Shown here in pieces: positions 16,715 to 25,579 of a stretch of 64,000 bases of DNA (its first letter is position 1; every line of letters starts with the position of its first letter). The translations under genes were made by a program, and so were the position numbers. The notes under the pieces were generated by a model. It worked only from the letters and a program-made list of their open reading frames with translations, ran no database searches and was not told the origin of the DNA. Source of the stretch: JBOZRQ01 sp050789255 (lineage in GTDB: Bacteria; Bacillota; Sulfobacillia; Symbiobacteriales; Symbiobacteriaceae); contig JBOZRQ010000025.1 in assembly GCA_050789255.1 (NCBI GenBank), forward strand, positions 1 to 64,000. Direction: 5' to 3'.

Positions 16715-17590
16715 TCAGAACATCCGGATGTCGACCATGCGGCGGATGGTGCGCCAGCCCAGGGCGATGGTGCCCAGGCAGGCGCCCAGCACGAAGCGGC
16801 CGGGCCAGGTGGAGAACAGGGGACCGAAGTAGTCGGGGCTTAAGACTTGCAGCAGCCCCAGCACCACGAAGGGCAGACCGGCGATCAGGTTGGCGCTCAT
16901 GCGGCCCTCGGTGGTGAAGGACTGGATCGTCCGGCGGGCGTTCTGCGCCTCCACGATCGAGCGGGAGATCTGGTCGAAGATGTGGGCCAGGTTGCCGCCG
17001 ACCTCAGCGGTGATGCGGGCTGCCACCACCACGGCGGCGAACTCCCGCACCCCGATGCGCTCCTGCGCCTCGGCCATCGCTTCGTGGGCCGGCACCTGAA
17101 GCCGCATCTTCTGCAGGATTCGCTTGAACTCGCCGGCGATCGGGTCCTGCATCTCCCCGGCGATCGACTCCACCGCCTGCATGAGCGTGCCGCCGGCCCG
17201 CAGTACGCTGGAGGCCAGGAAGAGCGCCGAGGGCAGCTGCCGCACGAACATGGCGGCGCGGGCGCCCTGCATGCGCTTCACATAGAGGTAGGGAAGCGCC
17301 GGGCCGGCCAGGCCGACGATGATCGCCCCGTTGATGTGGTCCGCTGCCGCCAGGACCACCGCTGCCGCCAGGGATGAGCCGGCGATGGCGATGTAGGTGG
17401 TGCGCCGCCAGCCCAGGCCCGCCTGCATGGCCGCCTTCTCCCAGCGGTCCAGGAAGGACTCCCGCACCGTCTCCAGGGGCAGCTCGCCGCCCTCCTCGGG
17501 GCCGGGCGCCGGCCGGCGGGTCAGGTAGTAGGCAGCGAGTACGCTGAGGCACACCCCGGTGAAGACGATCACCGCGATCAAGTTCAGCAT
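16715..17590 (-). CDS. tadB: TadB-like pilus inner-membrane protein (T2SF domain)
   Basis: A 291-residue T2SF-domain protein with an N-terminal membrane helix, a central pair of helices and a C-terminal pair. The F domain shows LPSALFLASSVLRAGGTLMQAVE and ARITAEVGGNLAHIFDQIS. With TadC it is expected to form the membrane platform driven by the TadA ATPase. GGGAGGTGA lies upstream of the ATG at 17590. Confidence 0.92.
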   Translation of the reverse strand: MLNLIAVIVFTGVCLSVLAAYYLTRRPAPGPEEGGELPLETVRESFLDRWEKAAMQAGLGWRRTTYIAIAGSSLAAAVVLAAADHINGAIIVGLAGPALPYLYVKRMQGARAAMFVRQLPSALFLASSVLRAGGTLMQAVESIAGEMQDPIAGEFKRILQKMRLQVPAHEAMAEAQERIGVREFAAVVVAARITAEVGGNLAHIFDQISRSIVEAQNARRTIQSFTTEGRMSANLIAGLPFVVLGLLQVLSPDYFGPLFSTWPGRFVLGACLGTIALGWRTIRRMVDIRMF

Positions 17591-17606
17591 GATTCAGCTC
17601 ACCTCC

Positions 17607-18881
17607 CTAAAGCTTGACCCCGGCCCAGTGGCACCGCTCCATCACCCGCAGGCTCGGGTTGCCGGTGGCCGTCAGCCGGTCGGTGGACGGGTCGTAGCGG
17701 AAGAGGTCGTTGGTGGCGATCTCCTGGTCTTCGGGCCGGATCACCTCGGAGACCGAGAGGATCCGCCTCAGGCCGCTTTTGAGGCGCCCGACCTCGACCA
17801 CCAGGTCGAAGGCGGAGGCGATCTGCTGGCGCACCGCCCGGGAGGGCAGGCCGCTGTCGGCCATCAGCACCATCGTCTCCAGGCGGGAGAGGGCGTCCGT
17901 GGGGCTGTTGGCGTGCAGGGTGGAGAAGGTGCCGTCGTGGCCGGTGTTGGCGGCCTGCATCATATCCAGCGCCTCGGGGCCGCGGCACTCGCCGACGACG
18001 ATGCGGTCGGGCCGCATGCGCAGGGCGTTGCGCACCAGGTCCCGCACGGTGATCTCGCCGCGCCCTTCCACGTTGGGCGGGCGGGTCTCCATGCGCACCA
18101 CATGGGGCTGCTGGAGCATCAGCTCGGCGGCATCTTCAATGGTGACGATGCGCTCGTCCTCGGGGATGAAGGAGGAGAGGGCGTTCAGCAGCGCCGTCTT
18201 TCCGCTGGAGGTGGCGCCGATCACCAGCACGTTGCAGCGGGCGACGACGCAGGCTTGCAGGAAGGCGGCGAGGGACTTGGTCAGCGTGCCGACCTCCATG
18301 AGCCGCTCCACGGTCAGCGCCCGGGAGAACTTCCGGATGGTGAGGCAGGTGCCGTCGAGCGCGACCGGGGCGAGCACGGCGTTGACACGGCTGCCGTCGG
18401 GCAGGCGCCCGTCCAGGATCGGGTTGGTCTCGTCGATCCGGCGGCGGAGGGGGAGGGCGATGCGCTCGCACAGATCCCGCACCTGCTGCTCGTTTTGGAA
18501 CTTGATGGACGGCTCGGGCTGGAGCCGTCCGGCCCGCTCGGTCCAGATATCGCTGTAGCGATTGACCATGATCTCGGTGACGGTGGTGTCGTCAATCAGC
18601 GGCTGGATGGCGCCGAAGCCGGCGATGTCGTGGCAGAGCCGGACGATCATTGAGGGGCGGATGGCGGGCGGGATCTGGGGATCCGCCTCCACGATGGCGG
18701 CGATCTCCCGCCGCACCGTGGCCATCAGGTTGCTGTCGTGGGGGTTGAAGAGGATGTTGGCGTCGATCCGGCTGAGGAGCCGGTCCCGTACACGGGCTTT
18801 GACCGCTGTGTAGTTGCTGGCGTGATCCTCGGCTGCAGGCGCAGGACCCGAGCGGGCGACCCGCTGTCCGATGATGCTCAC
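17607..18881 (-). CDS. tadA: TadA/CpaF pilus assembly ATPase
   Basis: A 424-residue secretion ATPase of the CpaF branch that powers Tad pilus assembly. It has the N-terminal helical domain, Walker A GATSSGKT with K228, an Asp-box segment (EDAAEL), the conserved RMRPDRIVVGE (Walker B region) and the His-box region (STLHANSP). The GTG start overlaps the preceding stop by 4 bp (GTGA), indicating translational coupling with cpaE. Confidence 0.95.
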   Translation of the reverse strand: MSIIGQRVARSGPAPAAEDHASNYTAVKARVRDRLLSRIDANILFNPHDSNLMATVRREIAAIVEADPQIPPAIRPSMIVRLCHDIAGFGAIQPLIDDTTVTEIMVNRYSDIWTERAGRLQPEPSIKFQNEQQVRDLCERIALPLRRRIDETNPILDGRLPDGSRVNAVLAPVALDGTCLTIRKFSRALTVERLMEVGTLTKSLAAFLQACVVARCNVLVIGATSSGKTALLNALSSFIPEDERIVTIEDAAELMLQQPHVVRMETRPPNVEGRGEITVRDLVRNALRMRPDRIVVGECRGPEALDMMQAANTGHDGTFSTLHANSPTDALSRLETMVLMADSGLPSRAVRQQIASAFDLVVEVGRLKSGLRRILSVSEVIRPEDQEIATNDLFRYDPSTDRLTATGNPSLRVMERCHWAGVKL

Positions 18882-19690
18882 AGGCTAAGCCACCACCTTT
18901 TCAGGGCAGGGATCAGGCCTGGCTGCCGCTCTTCGGACCGGCCAGCAGGGCGGGCGCCGACCCTGGCCCCCGCTACCTGTGCCGCCAGCCCGGCGAAGGA
19001 CAGCCTGTCCGCGATGGTGTGCAGCGCCACCGCAAACTCGGTGTTCTGGCGCACCGTGGTGCTGATCATGCCCCGGTTGATCGAGGCGGTCATGCCGGGC
19101 AGGTCGGGGATGCGCCCCGCCTGCGGGATCCCCACCAGGTCCAGGATCTCCCGGTCGGGGATCTCCTGGTTCATGGTCGCCCGGTTGATCACCAGCCGGA
19201 AGCGGCCCAGGGGAAGTCCCATCAGCTCGGCCTCTTGCGTAAAGCGCCGGGCGGCGTAGATCGAGAGCAGGTCCGGGGTGGTCACCAGCAGTACGGCGTC
19301 CGCCTGCTCCAGGGTGACTACGGTGGAGTCGCGGAGGCTGCTGTCCAGGTCGACGACGATGGCGCTGTACTCGGCCCTGGCCCTGGCCAGCACGGCTTTG
19401 GTCAGGTCCCCGGTTACCAGGCCCTCGTCAACGAGACGGGGCGGTCCGGGGAGAACGGAGAGCCCGGCGGGGTGGAGCACGGTGCGGCCTGCGCCCTCCG
19501 TGTACTCCAGCACCGACGGACGGAGGGAGGTCTTCAGCAGGGGGGCGATATCCGCCTTACCGGCGTCAAGGTCGATCAGCAGGGTGGACTCCGGGTAGCG
19601 CCGGACCAGATGCATGGCCAGCCCGGCGGCGACGACCGTCTTGCCGGTGCCGCCCTTGGGGCTCCACACCGCAATCAGCGATCCGGCCAC
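18878..19690 (-). CDS. cpaE: CpaE-like MinD-family ATPase of the pilus operon
   Basis: A 270-residue ParA/MinD-type ATPase with a deviant Walker A (SPKGGTGKT at residues 10-18), Walker A' (LLIDLDAGKADI) and a signature (IVVDLDSSL). In Tad systems this position is held by CpaE/TadZ, which places the machine at a pole or focus. The receiver-like N-terminal domain of CpaE is absent, so it is a short form. The C-terminus has a basic, tryptophan-containing tail (KRWWLSL) that may bind membrane. GTG start with GGGAGGTGA upstream. Confidence 0.88.
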   Translation of the reverse strand: MAGSLIAVWSPKGGTGKTVVAAGLAMHLVRRYPESTLLIDLDAGKADIAPLLKTSLRPSVLEYTEGAGRTVLHPAGLSVLPGPPRLVDEGLVTGDLTKAVLARARAEYSAIVVDLDSSLRDSTVVTLEQADAVLLVTTPDLLSIYAARRFTQEAELMGLPLGRFRLVINRATMNQEIPDREILDLVGIPQAGRIPDLPGMTASINRGMISTTVRQNTEFAVALHTIADRLSFAGLAAQVAGARVGARPAGRSEERQPGLIPALKRWWLSL

Positions 19691-19696
19691 GCCGGC

Positions 19697-20413
19697 TCAC
19701 CTCCCGATATAGCGCTCCATGAAGCGGTCAGGCGTCACGCCGCTGGTCTTCTCGGACTCGGTGTCGGTGGTGTAGGGGTTGGTCGCCAGGTAGATCTTAC
19801 CGGCGATCATGGCGTAGGCGATCTCTTCGGCCTGGGCCGGGGAGACCTGCACCACCACCGTGCCGCGGTTGCTGTTCTCTTCATAGGTCCGGTGCAGCAC
19901 CGGGACCGCCCGGGCGATGATCTTGGAGAACTGGGTGGCGGGGGCGTTCTGCCGGTCGACCTTCACCGCGGCGACGATATCGACCCGGTCGCCTACCTGC
20001 AGCGTGCCGCCGACGCCGGTGGCGTCATCGATGGGGATCGCCAGCGCCCGGGTGCCGGGCTTGCCGGTCTCGGTCAGGATCGCTGCTAGTGAGCCCGCCC
20101 GACCGGAGCTGGTGGCCAGGTGGCCGGCCCGCAAGGGGGTGCCAGGGAGCAGCAGGGTGCGGGCATAGCGGTCGCGCAGCTGGGCGATGTCGGTGACGGC
20201 ATCGGCCGGGACGGCGGCGCCCGGCAGCTGCTGCATGGTGAACATTTCGGGCTTGAGCGGGGTAAAGGGTTGGATCTCCTGCGAGGCTACCAACACGTTG
20301 GTCGTCCGGGCCATGCCTCTGAGGAAGCTCACCGACAGTAACGCGGCCAGGAGCCCGGCAATGATGCTGACGATCAGAATCACGAGGCCGCCGGAGCGCT
20401 GCTTCACAGCCAT
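19697..20413 (-). CDS. cpaB: CpaB/RcpC-like pilus assembly protein
   Basis: A 238-residue protein with one N-terminal transmembrane helix and the SAF domain of CpaB/RcpC (NVLVASQEIQPFTPLKPEMF), followed by the RcpC-type beta region (LAIPIDDATGVGGTLQVGDRVDIVA). In diderms RcpC works with the secretin; no secretin gene is present here, consistent with a monoderm-type Tad machine. It is the first gene of the operon. GGGGAG lies only a few bases before the ATG at 20413. Confidence 0.9.
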   Translation of the reverse strand: MAVKQRSGGLVILIVSIIAGLLAALLSVSFLRGMARTTNVLVASQEIQPFTPLKPEMFTMQQLPGAAVPADAVTDIAQLRDRYARTLLLPGTPLRAGHLATSSGRAGSLAAILTETGKPGTRALAIPIDDATGVGGTLQVGDRVDIVAAVKVDRQNAPATQFSKIIARAVPVLHRTYEENSNRGTVVVQVSPAQAEEIAYAMIAGKIYLATNPYTTDTESEKTSGVTPDRFMERYIGR

Positions 20414-20460
20414 CTCTCCCCTTTTGGTAAAGTAGCCCCCCGCTTGCCCCGGGGCAGGCG

Positions 20461-20513
20461 AAGGTCCGCGGTCAGAACAGATATTTCCGACGTACGGACC
20501 TTTAGGGAAATAT
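20461..20513. repeat. Two interleaved inverted repeats in the Tad leader/promoter
   Basis: AAGGTCCG (20461-20468) pairs with CGGACCTT (20495-20502), and ATATTTCC (20481-20488) pairs with GGAAATAT (20506-20513); the pairs interlock. If transcription starts near 20503 (promoter below), the first pair would be an RNA hairpin at the 5' end of the mRNA. The second pair spans the -10 box and early leader and is better seen as a DNA operator. Confidence 0.5.
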
Positions 20514-20539
20514 TACCAGTGGCGAGAGAAACGGGTCAA
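20510..20539 (-). promoter_or_regulatory. Sigma-A-type promoter of the Tad operon
   Basis: On the minus strand TTGACC (20539-20534), an 18-bp spacer and TAATAT (20515-20510) form a good sigma-A promoter about 97 bp before the cpaB start. The -10 overlaps one arm of an inverted repeat. Confidence 0.65.
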
Positions 20540-20766
20540 CGCAGTCACGGAGTATTAGCTGTACGGTCAACGTGACATCTCACTGGCGGTGGCGCCCGCC
20601 CGGGCCCGGCAAAGCTTTACACTTTGTTCATAACTTGGGTGAAGGTTTGATACAACTGGCTGTCATAATTACGAGTGCGCCCGAACAACGGACGCCCTGG
20701 TCTTTGCCGGGGCGTTTGAGCGTTTCTCATACCCAGTTTGAACAGCAGCCGGAGGGAACACGCAGT

Positions 20767-22578
20767 ATGCGGAACAAGGTGATCGCGGCTATTGTAGTGG
20801 TTGCCATAGTCGCAGGCGGCGGATGGTGGTTCACGAAGCGCTCGACCAATGCGAGTGCAAAAGCCCAGGTCCAGTATCGCTTTGAGAAGGTCCAGCGCGG
20901 CCAGATCAGCAATACCATCAGCGGCACAGGCCCTGTCGCCTCGGTCAACGGCGTCATGGTCAAGTCCAACCAGACCGGTACCGTCACGCAGATCCTGGCC
21001 CAGGACGGCGACAAGGTGAAGGCCGGCCAGGTGGTGATCGTGCTGGACAACGACAACCTGGAGTCCTCCCTGAAGCAGGCCCAGGTCGATGTGCAGAACA
21101 ATCAGCAGTCCCTGGAGAACCTGCTCAACCCGCAGTCCACAGCCGTGCGGGCCCAGCAGCTGAAGGTGGAGAGCGCCAAGCTCACGCTCAAGCAGCGCCA
21201 GACCGACGTGGCCAACCTGACGGTCACGGCGCCGATCGGCGGCGTGATCGCCTCCGTCAAGACCACGGCGGGCTCCAGCATCACCGCCAACACCCTCCTG
21301 TTCACCATTTACGATGACAGCACGCCCACCTTCACGGCGAGCATCCCGCAAAGGGACGCCGCCTTGATCAAGGTCGGCCAGAAGGCGAGCGTCGAGCTGG
21401 CGGGCTTCGGCAAGGTGACCGGCACCGTGGTGGAGAACGCTGCTGCAGCGACCCCCACCAGCGGCAACCGGGACGCCAACGTGCCGGTCCAGATCTCCCT
21501 GCCGAGCCTCGCTGGCGTGCGGGCAGGCATGGTCGGGCAGACCTCCATCGAGATCGACGGCCTTAGCTACCTGGTAGTAGCCAACGGCTCCATCGATAAC
21601 GACGCCGTCGAAGTCCGGGCGCAGGTCGCCGGAATTGCCGGCTCCATTGGCATCCGGGAGGGCAGCCGCGTCAAGGCGGGGGACGTGCTCCTGCGGCTTG
21701 TTAACGACAGCCTCACGGTGAGCTTGGCCCAGGCCGAAAACGACCTGGCTACCCAGGAGCAGGCGCTGGTCAACCTGGTCGACCCCGCCAACGACCCCTC
21801 CGGTCAGCTGCGCCAGCTGCGCAATAAGCTCGACCAAGCCCAGATCACCCTGGCCACCCGCCAGAGCGATTTCAATGACCTCTCGGTCAAGGCCCCGGTC
21901 GAAGGGCAGATCTCGGCCCTGACCGCCCGCGTCGGCGATCGGGTGACGGCCAACCAGTCGCTCTTCCGGGTCGCCAACTACAACCTGATGCAGATCACCA
22001 TCACCGTCGATGAGCTCGACGTGGCCAAGGCCAAGGTCGGCCAGAAGACGCAGATCACCCTCGATGCCCTCCCTGGCCGCAACTACCTGGGCACGGTGAC
22101 CAAGATCAACCCCGAGGGCACCTTTAGGAACGACATTGCCACCTTCGAGGTGACCGTCACGGTCGACAAGCCTGACGGGCTGATGGCCGGCATGAACTCC
22201 ACCGTCACCATCATCGTCGATGACAAGCAGGGCCTCTACCTGCCGGCCGCCACCGTGCAGGTCCGCCAGGGCCGGGCCTTCGTCCAGGTCCTCGAGAACG
22301 GCCAGCCCGTCCAGAAGGAGGTCCAGGTCGGCCTGCGCACCTCGCAGCGGGTGGAGATCACCGGCGGCCTGAAGGAAGGCGACGAGGTGATCAGCGTGAT
22401 CATCCGCCCGACTTCGACGACCCAGGGCTTAGGCGGCCTCTTCGGCGGCGGTAACCGCCAGCAGGGCACCAATACGACCTTCCCGCAGGAGCAGGCGCCG
22501 GCGGGCGCCGGGCAGCGCCAGCAGCAGCAGGGCGGCTTCCGCCAGGGCGGCACTGGCACCGGCACCGGCGGGAGGTAA
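20767..22578 (+). CDS. HlyD/MacA-like membrane fusion protein with duplicated module
   Basis: A 603-residue adaptor for the ABC transporter that follows. A transmembrane anchor lies at residues 4-21. Two successive biotinyl-lipoyl plus coiled-coil plus beta-barrel modules are visible: the first from about 45 to 255 (VKSNQTGTVTQILAQDGDKVKAGQVV) and a second from about 270 to 520 (VEVRAQVAGIAGSIGIREGSRVKAGDVL). A membrane-proximal domain follows, then a Gly/Gln-rich tail. MacA proteins normally have one module, so this is an internal duplication. The ATG at 20767 has GGAGGG upstream. It is first in an operon with the ATPase (6-bp gap) and permease. Confidence 0.85.
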   Translation: MRNKVIAAIVVVAIVAGGGWWFTKRSTNASAKAQVQYRFEKVQRGQISNTISGTGPVASVNGVMVKSNQTGTVTQILAQDGDKVKAGQVVIVLDNDNLESSLKQAQVDVQNNQQSLENLLNPQSTAVRAQQLKVESAKLTLKQRQTDVANLTVTAPIGGVIASVKTTAGSSITANTLLFTIYDDSTPTFTASIPQRDAALIKVGQKASVELAGFGKVTGTVVENAAAATPTSGNRDANVPVQISLPSLAGVRAGMVGQTSIEIDGLSYLVVANGSIDNDAVEVRAQVAGIAGSIGIREGSRVKAGDVLLRLVNDSLTVSLAQAENDLATQEQALVNLVDPANDPSGQLRQLRNKLDQAQITLATRQSDFNDLSVKAPVEGQISALTARVGDRVTANQSLFRVANYNLMQITITVDELDVAKAKVGQKTQITLDALPGRNYLGTVTKINPEGTFRNDIATFEVTVTVDKPDGLMAGMNSTVTIIVDDKQGLYLPAATVQVRQGRAFVQVLENGQPVQKEVQVGLRTSQRVEITGGLKEGDEVISVIIRPTSTTQGLGGLFGGGNRQQGTNTTFPQEQAPAGAGQRQQQQGGFRQGGTGTGTGGR

Positions 22579-22584
22579 GCAGCC

Positions 22585-23325
22585 ATGATCTCGATTCAAG
22601 GGGTTACCAAGGTCTACGGCATGGGCGACATTACCGTGCACGCCCTGGCCGGCATTGACCTGACGGTCTCCGAAGGCGAGATGGTGGCGATCATGGGACC
22701 TTCCGGCTCGGGCAAGTCGACGCTCATGAACATCATCGGCTGCCTGGACCGCCCAACGGCCGGCGATTACATCCTGGCCGGCAAAGAGGTCGGCCGGATC
22801 GATGACAACGGCCGGGCCGAGGTCCGCAACCGCCACATCGGCTTCATCTTCCAGGGGTTCAACCTGCTGTCGAAGCTGACCGCTCTGCAGAACGTGGAGA
22901 CGCCCCTGATCTACCGGGGCGTCACGGCGAAGAAGCGCAAGGAGATGGCGCTCGATGCCCTGAAGACCGTGGGCCTTGGCGACCGCGGGCACCACAAGCC
23001 CGCCGAGCTCTCGGGCGGTCAGCAGCAGCGTGTGGCCATCGCCCGGGCGCTGGCCTCCCAGCCCTCGATCCTCCTGGGCGACGAGCCCACCGGCGCCCTG
23101 GACTCCCGCACCGGTCAGGAGATCCTCGGCCTCTTCCAGGATCTGAACCGGCAGGGGCGCACCGTGATCCTGGTCACCCACGATGAGCGCGTCGCCCAGC
23201 ACTGCAAGCGCGTGGTGCGCCTGCGCGACGGCAAGATCCTCTCCGACGAGATGAACGCCGAACCGCTTGACGCCAAGGTGGAGCTGGCCAAGCTGATCGC
23301 CGCCAGCGGGGGGGTGCCGGCCTAG
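22585..23325 (+). CDS. MacB-like ABC transporter ATP-binding protein
   Basis: A 246-residue ATPase of the LolD/MacB/FtsE group, pairing with the FtsX-type permease next to it. Walker A GPSGSGKST at 38-46, Q-loop FIFQGFNLL, signature LSGGQQQR, Walker B ILLGDEPTGALD, switch His in VTHD. The ribosome site GGGAGG lies at the very end of the adaptor gene, so the genes are tightly linked. Confidence 0.95.
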   Translation: MISIQGVTKVYGMGDITVHALAGIDLTVSEGEMVAIMGPSGSGKSTLMNIIGCLDRPTAGDYILAGKEVGRIDDNGRAEVRNRHIGFIFQGFNLLSKLTALQNVETPLIYRGVTAKKRKEMALDALKTVGLGDRGHHKPAELSGGQQQRVAIARALASQPSILLGDEPTGALDSRTGQEILGLFQDLNRQGRTVILVTHDERVAQHCKRVVRLRDGKILSDEMNAEPLDAKVELAKLIAASGGVPA

Positions 23326-23326
23326 C

Positions 23327-24505
23327 ATGTTCACGCTAGTTGAATCGATTCGCGTCGCCTGGCTGGGCATCGTCGGCAACAAGCTCCGCACCTTCCTCAC
23401 GATGCTGGGCGTCATCATCGGCGTCTCGGCGGTGATCGCACTGGTCTCGGTGGGCCAGGGCGCCCAGGCGCAGGCCACCTCGCAGATCACCGCCCTGGGC
23501 ACCAATCTGATTACCGTGAATGCCCGGGGCAACGCCTACCGGATCGAGGAGAAGGACTTTGCCGAGTTGCGGGCGCGGGTGCCGGGGATCGCCTATCTCC
23601 TGCCGCAAGCCAACGCCCCGCAGCAGACCGTCAAATCCGAGACCGGGACCTACACAGTCAGCGTGGAAGGCACCGGGGCGGACTACCCCGCCGTGCGCGA
23701 CCGCAGCGTGATCCAGGGCGGCTGGTTTTCCGAGGAGGATGTGAATCAGCGGCGGCGCGTGGCCATTCTGGGCACCACCACCGTCAAGAACCTCTTCGGG
23801 GAGAATGCCAACCCGATGGGCCGCACGATCCGGTTCCTGGGCCAGTCCTTCACCGTGGTCGGCGTGGCTGAGCCCAAGGGCACCGGTTTTGGCGGCCAGG
23901 ATCAGGACGATATGATCTTCGTCCCCTACAGCACCGCTGCACGACTGCTGGGTCTGAACCGGATCCAGACCCTGATCATCAAAACCCGCGCGGCCGAGGA
24001 CTCCGCTGAGGTCGTTCAGCAGGTGACCGACTTCTACGCTGCGAAGTTCCGTAATGCTGAGGCGGTTCGGGTGCAGAGTCAGGACCAGCTGCTGGAGACT
24101 GTCGGCAGCATTACGCAGGTGTTCACCCTGCTGCTCGGCGCCATCGCCTCGATCTCGCTGGCCGTTGGCGGCATTGGCATCATGAACATCATGCTGGTCT
24201 CGGTCTCCGAGCGCACCCGGGAGATCGGCATCCGCAAGGCGATTGGCGCCAAGAACCGCGACGTGTTGCTGCAGTTCCTGATCGAGGCCCTGCTCCTCTC
24301 GGTCACCGGCGGCGCCATTGGCATCGCACTGGGCGCCGCAGGGGCGGCGGGCCTGTCGAAGGTGATGAACTTCCAGACCCTCGTGACTGCGGACTCCGTG
24401 CTGGTCTCCTTTGGTTTCGCACTGGGCGTGGGCGTGATCTTCGGCTTCTACCCCGCCTACCGGGCCTCGCAGTTGGACCCGATCGAAGCGTTACGGCGCG
24501 AGTAA
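23327..24505 (+). CDS. MacB-like ABC transporter permease (FtsX type)
   Basis: A 392-residue permease with one N-terminal transmembrane helix (residues about 20-42), a large extracytoplasmic MacB-type periplasmic-core domain (about 45-240), and three C-terminal helices in an FtsX domain (GGIGIMNIMLVSVSERTREIGIRKAIGAK). It starts 1 bp after the ATPase stop. The system probably exports a peptide, lipopeptide or antibiotic, or transmits mechanical force to a surface protein; substrate unknown. Confidence 0.95.
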   Translation: MFTLVESIRVAWLGIVGNKLRTFLTMLGVIIGVSAVIALVSVGQGAQAQATSQITALGTNLITVNARGNAYRIEEKDFAELRARVPGIAYLLPQANAPQQTVKSETGTYTVSVEGTGADYPAVRDRSVIQGGWFSEEDVNQRRRVAILGTTTVKNLFGENANPMGRTIRFLGQSFTVVGVAEPKGTGFGGQDQDDMIFVPYSTAARLLGLNRIQTLIIKTRAAEDSAEVVQQVTDFYAAKFRNAEAVRVQSQDQLLETVGSITQVFTLLLGAIASISLAVGGIGIMNIMLVSVSERTREIGIRKAIGAKNRDVLLQFLIEALLLSVTGGAIGIALGAAGAAGLSKVMNFQTLVTADSVLVSFGFALGVGVIFGFYPAYRASQLDPIEALRRE

Positions 24506-24530
24506 TATGTCGAAGGAGGACCCGTACACT

Positions 24531-25448
24531 ATGGCTGCCTCTATGCGTAAGCTCCTTGCCCTGGTCGCCACTGCTGCGCTCCTGTTCACCCTGGTGGCTG
24601 CGATGCCTGGCGACTCCTCGGCTGCGAACCTGACCGGCGGAACTTACACCTATGTGATCAACGGCGAGGAGGTCACCTTCCCGATCGACCCGATCAGCCG
24701 GAAGGACGGCCTGCTGCTCCCCACCGAGGTCTTCCAGAAGTTTGACATCACTGTTGACGGCGCGCTGAAGAGCACCGCCACGCTCTCCCGTAACGGTGTC
24801 ACGGTGACGACCACCGTTGGTTCGCCGGTGATCAAGGTGGTTGAGGATTCGATCGCTCTTCCGACCGTCCCCCTGCGGCTTAACGGTCGCCTCTTCCTGC
24901 CGTCCGACCTGCTGAAGTACTTCGGCGTCGACTACGTCCTGGATGGCAACTTCCTCACCATGCGGGACCTTGGTGCCGCTGCACCGGAGGTCAAGGGCGT
25001 GTCTGAGGCGGAGCTGGCCGCCATGAAGGTCGGGCGCAGGTTCACGGCCTCGGTCCGCGCTGAGGCGAACGTCTTCCTGGACACGGAGTTTACCATTCTG
25101 ACCGAGGAGATGCTCAACGCATCCAGCCTCAAGATGTCTTTTGGCAACCGGGTCCGGCTGCTCAGCCTGCTGCCGACCAACACCCTGGTGATGGTCAAGC
25201 TCGCCAACCCCTCGCTGAAGTCGGGCGCCCTGTCGACCACCGGTCTCTACATGGTGGATCAGAGCCTGCACCGCCAGTATGAGGTGGTTTCGGTCTTCGA
25301 CCTCGGCGAGGGGCTGCTGACCGGCAAGCTTGCTCCGACCGCCGAGCGCACGGGCGTGCTGGTCTTCCCGAAGCTGGTCGGCCACGGTAGCCTCAACGTG
25401 CATTACGATACCCACGGTTCCACGATCGGCACCTTCACCAATCCCTAA
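24531..25448 (+). CDS. Secreted protein with copper-amine-oxidase-N-like domain
   Basis: A 305-residue exported protein: signal peptide of about 30 residues, then a beta-rich region with a stalk-like unit (LLLPTEVFQKFDITVDG; LFLPSDLLKYFGVDYVLDG) resembling copper amine oxidase N-domains. The C-terminal half is not recognised. The start at ATG 24531 follows AAGGAGG by 11 nt. It lies 25 bp after the permease and is probably in the same operon, so it may be a surface partner or client of the transporter. Confidence 0.7.
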   Translation: MAASMRKLLALVATAALLFTLVAAMPGDSSAANLTGGTYTYVINGEEVTFPIDPISRKDGLLLPTEVFQKFDITVDGALKSTATLSRNGVTVTTTVGSPVIKVVEDSIALPTVPLRLNGRLFLPSDLLKYFGVDYVLDGNFLTMRDLGAAAPEVKGVSEAELAAMKVGRRFTASVRAEANVFLDTEFTILTEEMLNASSLKMSFGNRVRLLSLLPTNTLVMVKLANPSLKSGALSTTGLYMVDQSLHRQYEVVSVFDLGEGLLTGKLAPTAERTGVLVFPKLVGHGSLNVHYDTHGSTIGTFTNP

Positions 25449-25474
25449 CCTGGCATAAAACCGTAGCCCGAGCC

Positions 25475-25573
25475 ATACCCTCCCGCTGCAGACAAGGAAA
25501 CTGTATAGATAGATCGAACCTTACTATGTAGTGAGTTCGTATTATCTATACACGAGTTGCAGCGGGGGGGTAT
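25475..25573 (+). promoter_or_regulatory. Long leader hairpin covering the ribosome binding site
   Basis: A 99-nt stem-loop. The outer stem pairs 25475-25490 with 25558-25573 (16 bp, one U-G wobble). The middle stem is TGTATAGATA (25502-25511) with TATCTATACA (25543-25552). The inner arm is CGAA (25515-25518) with TTCG (25536-25539), then CTTACT (25520-25525) with AGTGAG (25530-25535) and a 4-nt loop. The 3' arm contains the G-run that serves as ribosome site for the GTG at 25580. There is no T-run, so it is more likely a translational control element than a terminator. No known riboswitch class is recognised. Confidence 0.6.
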
Positions 25574-25579
25574 CTGTTT

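Noticed and set aside
17559..18653. 364-codon plus-strand frame opposite tadA
   Set aside because: Antisense to conserved ATPase motifs; no domain of its own.
20461..20513. RNA pseudoknot formed by the two interlocking repeats before the Tad operon
   Set aside because: The likely transcription start (about 20503) removes one arm from the RNA, so a pseudoknot in the mRNA is not possible if the promoter is right.
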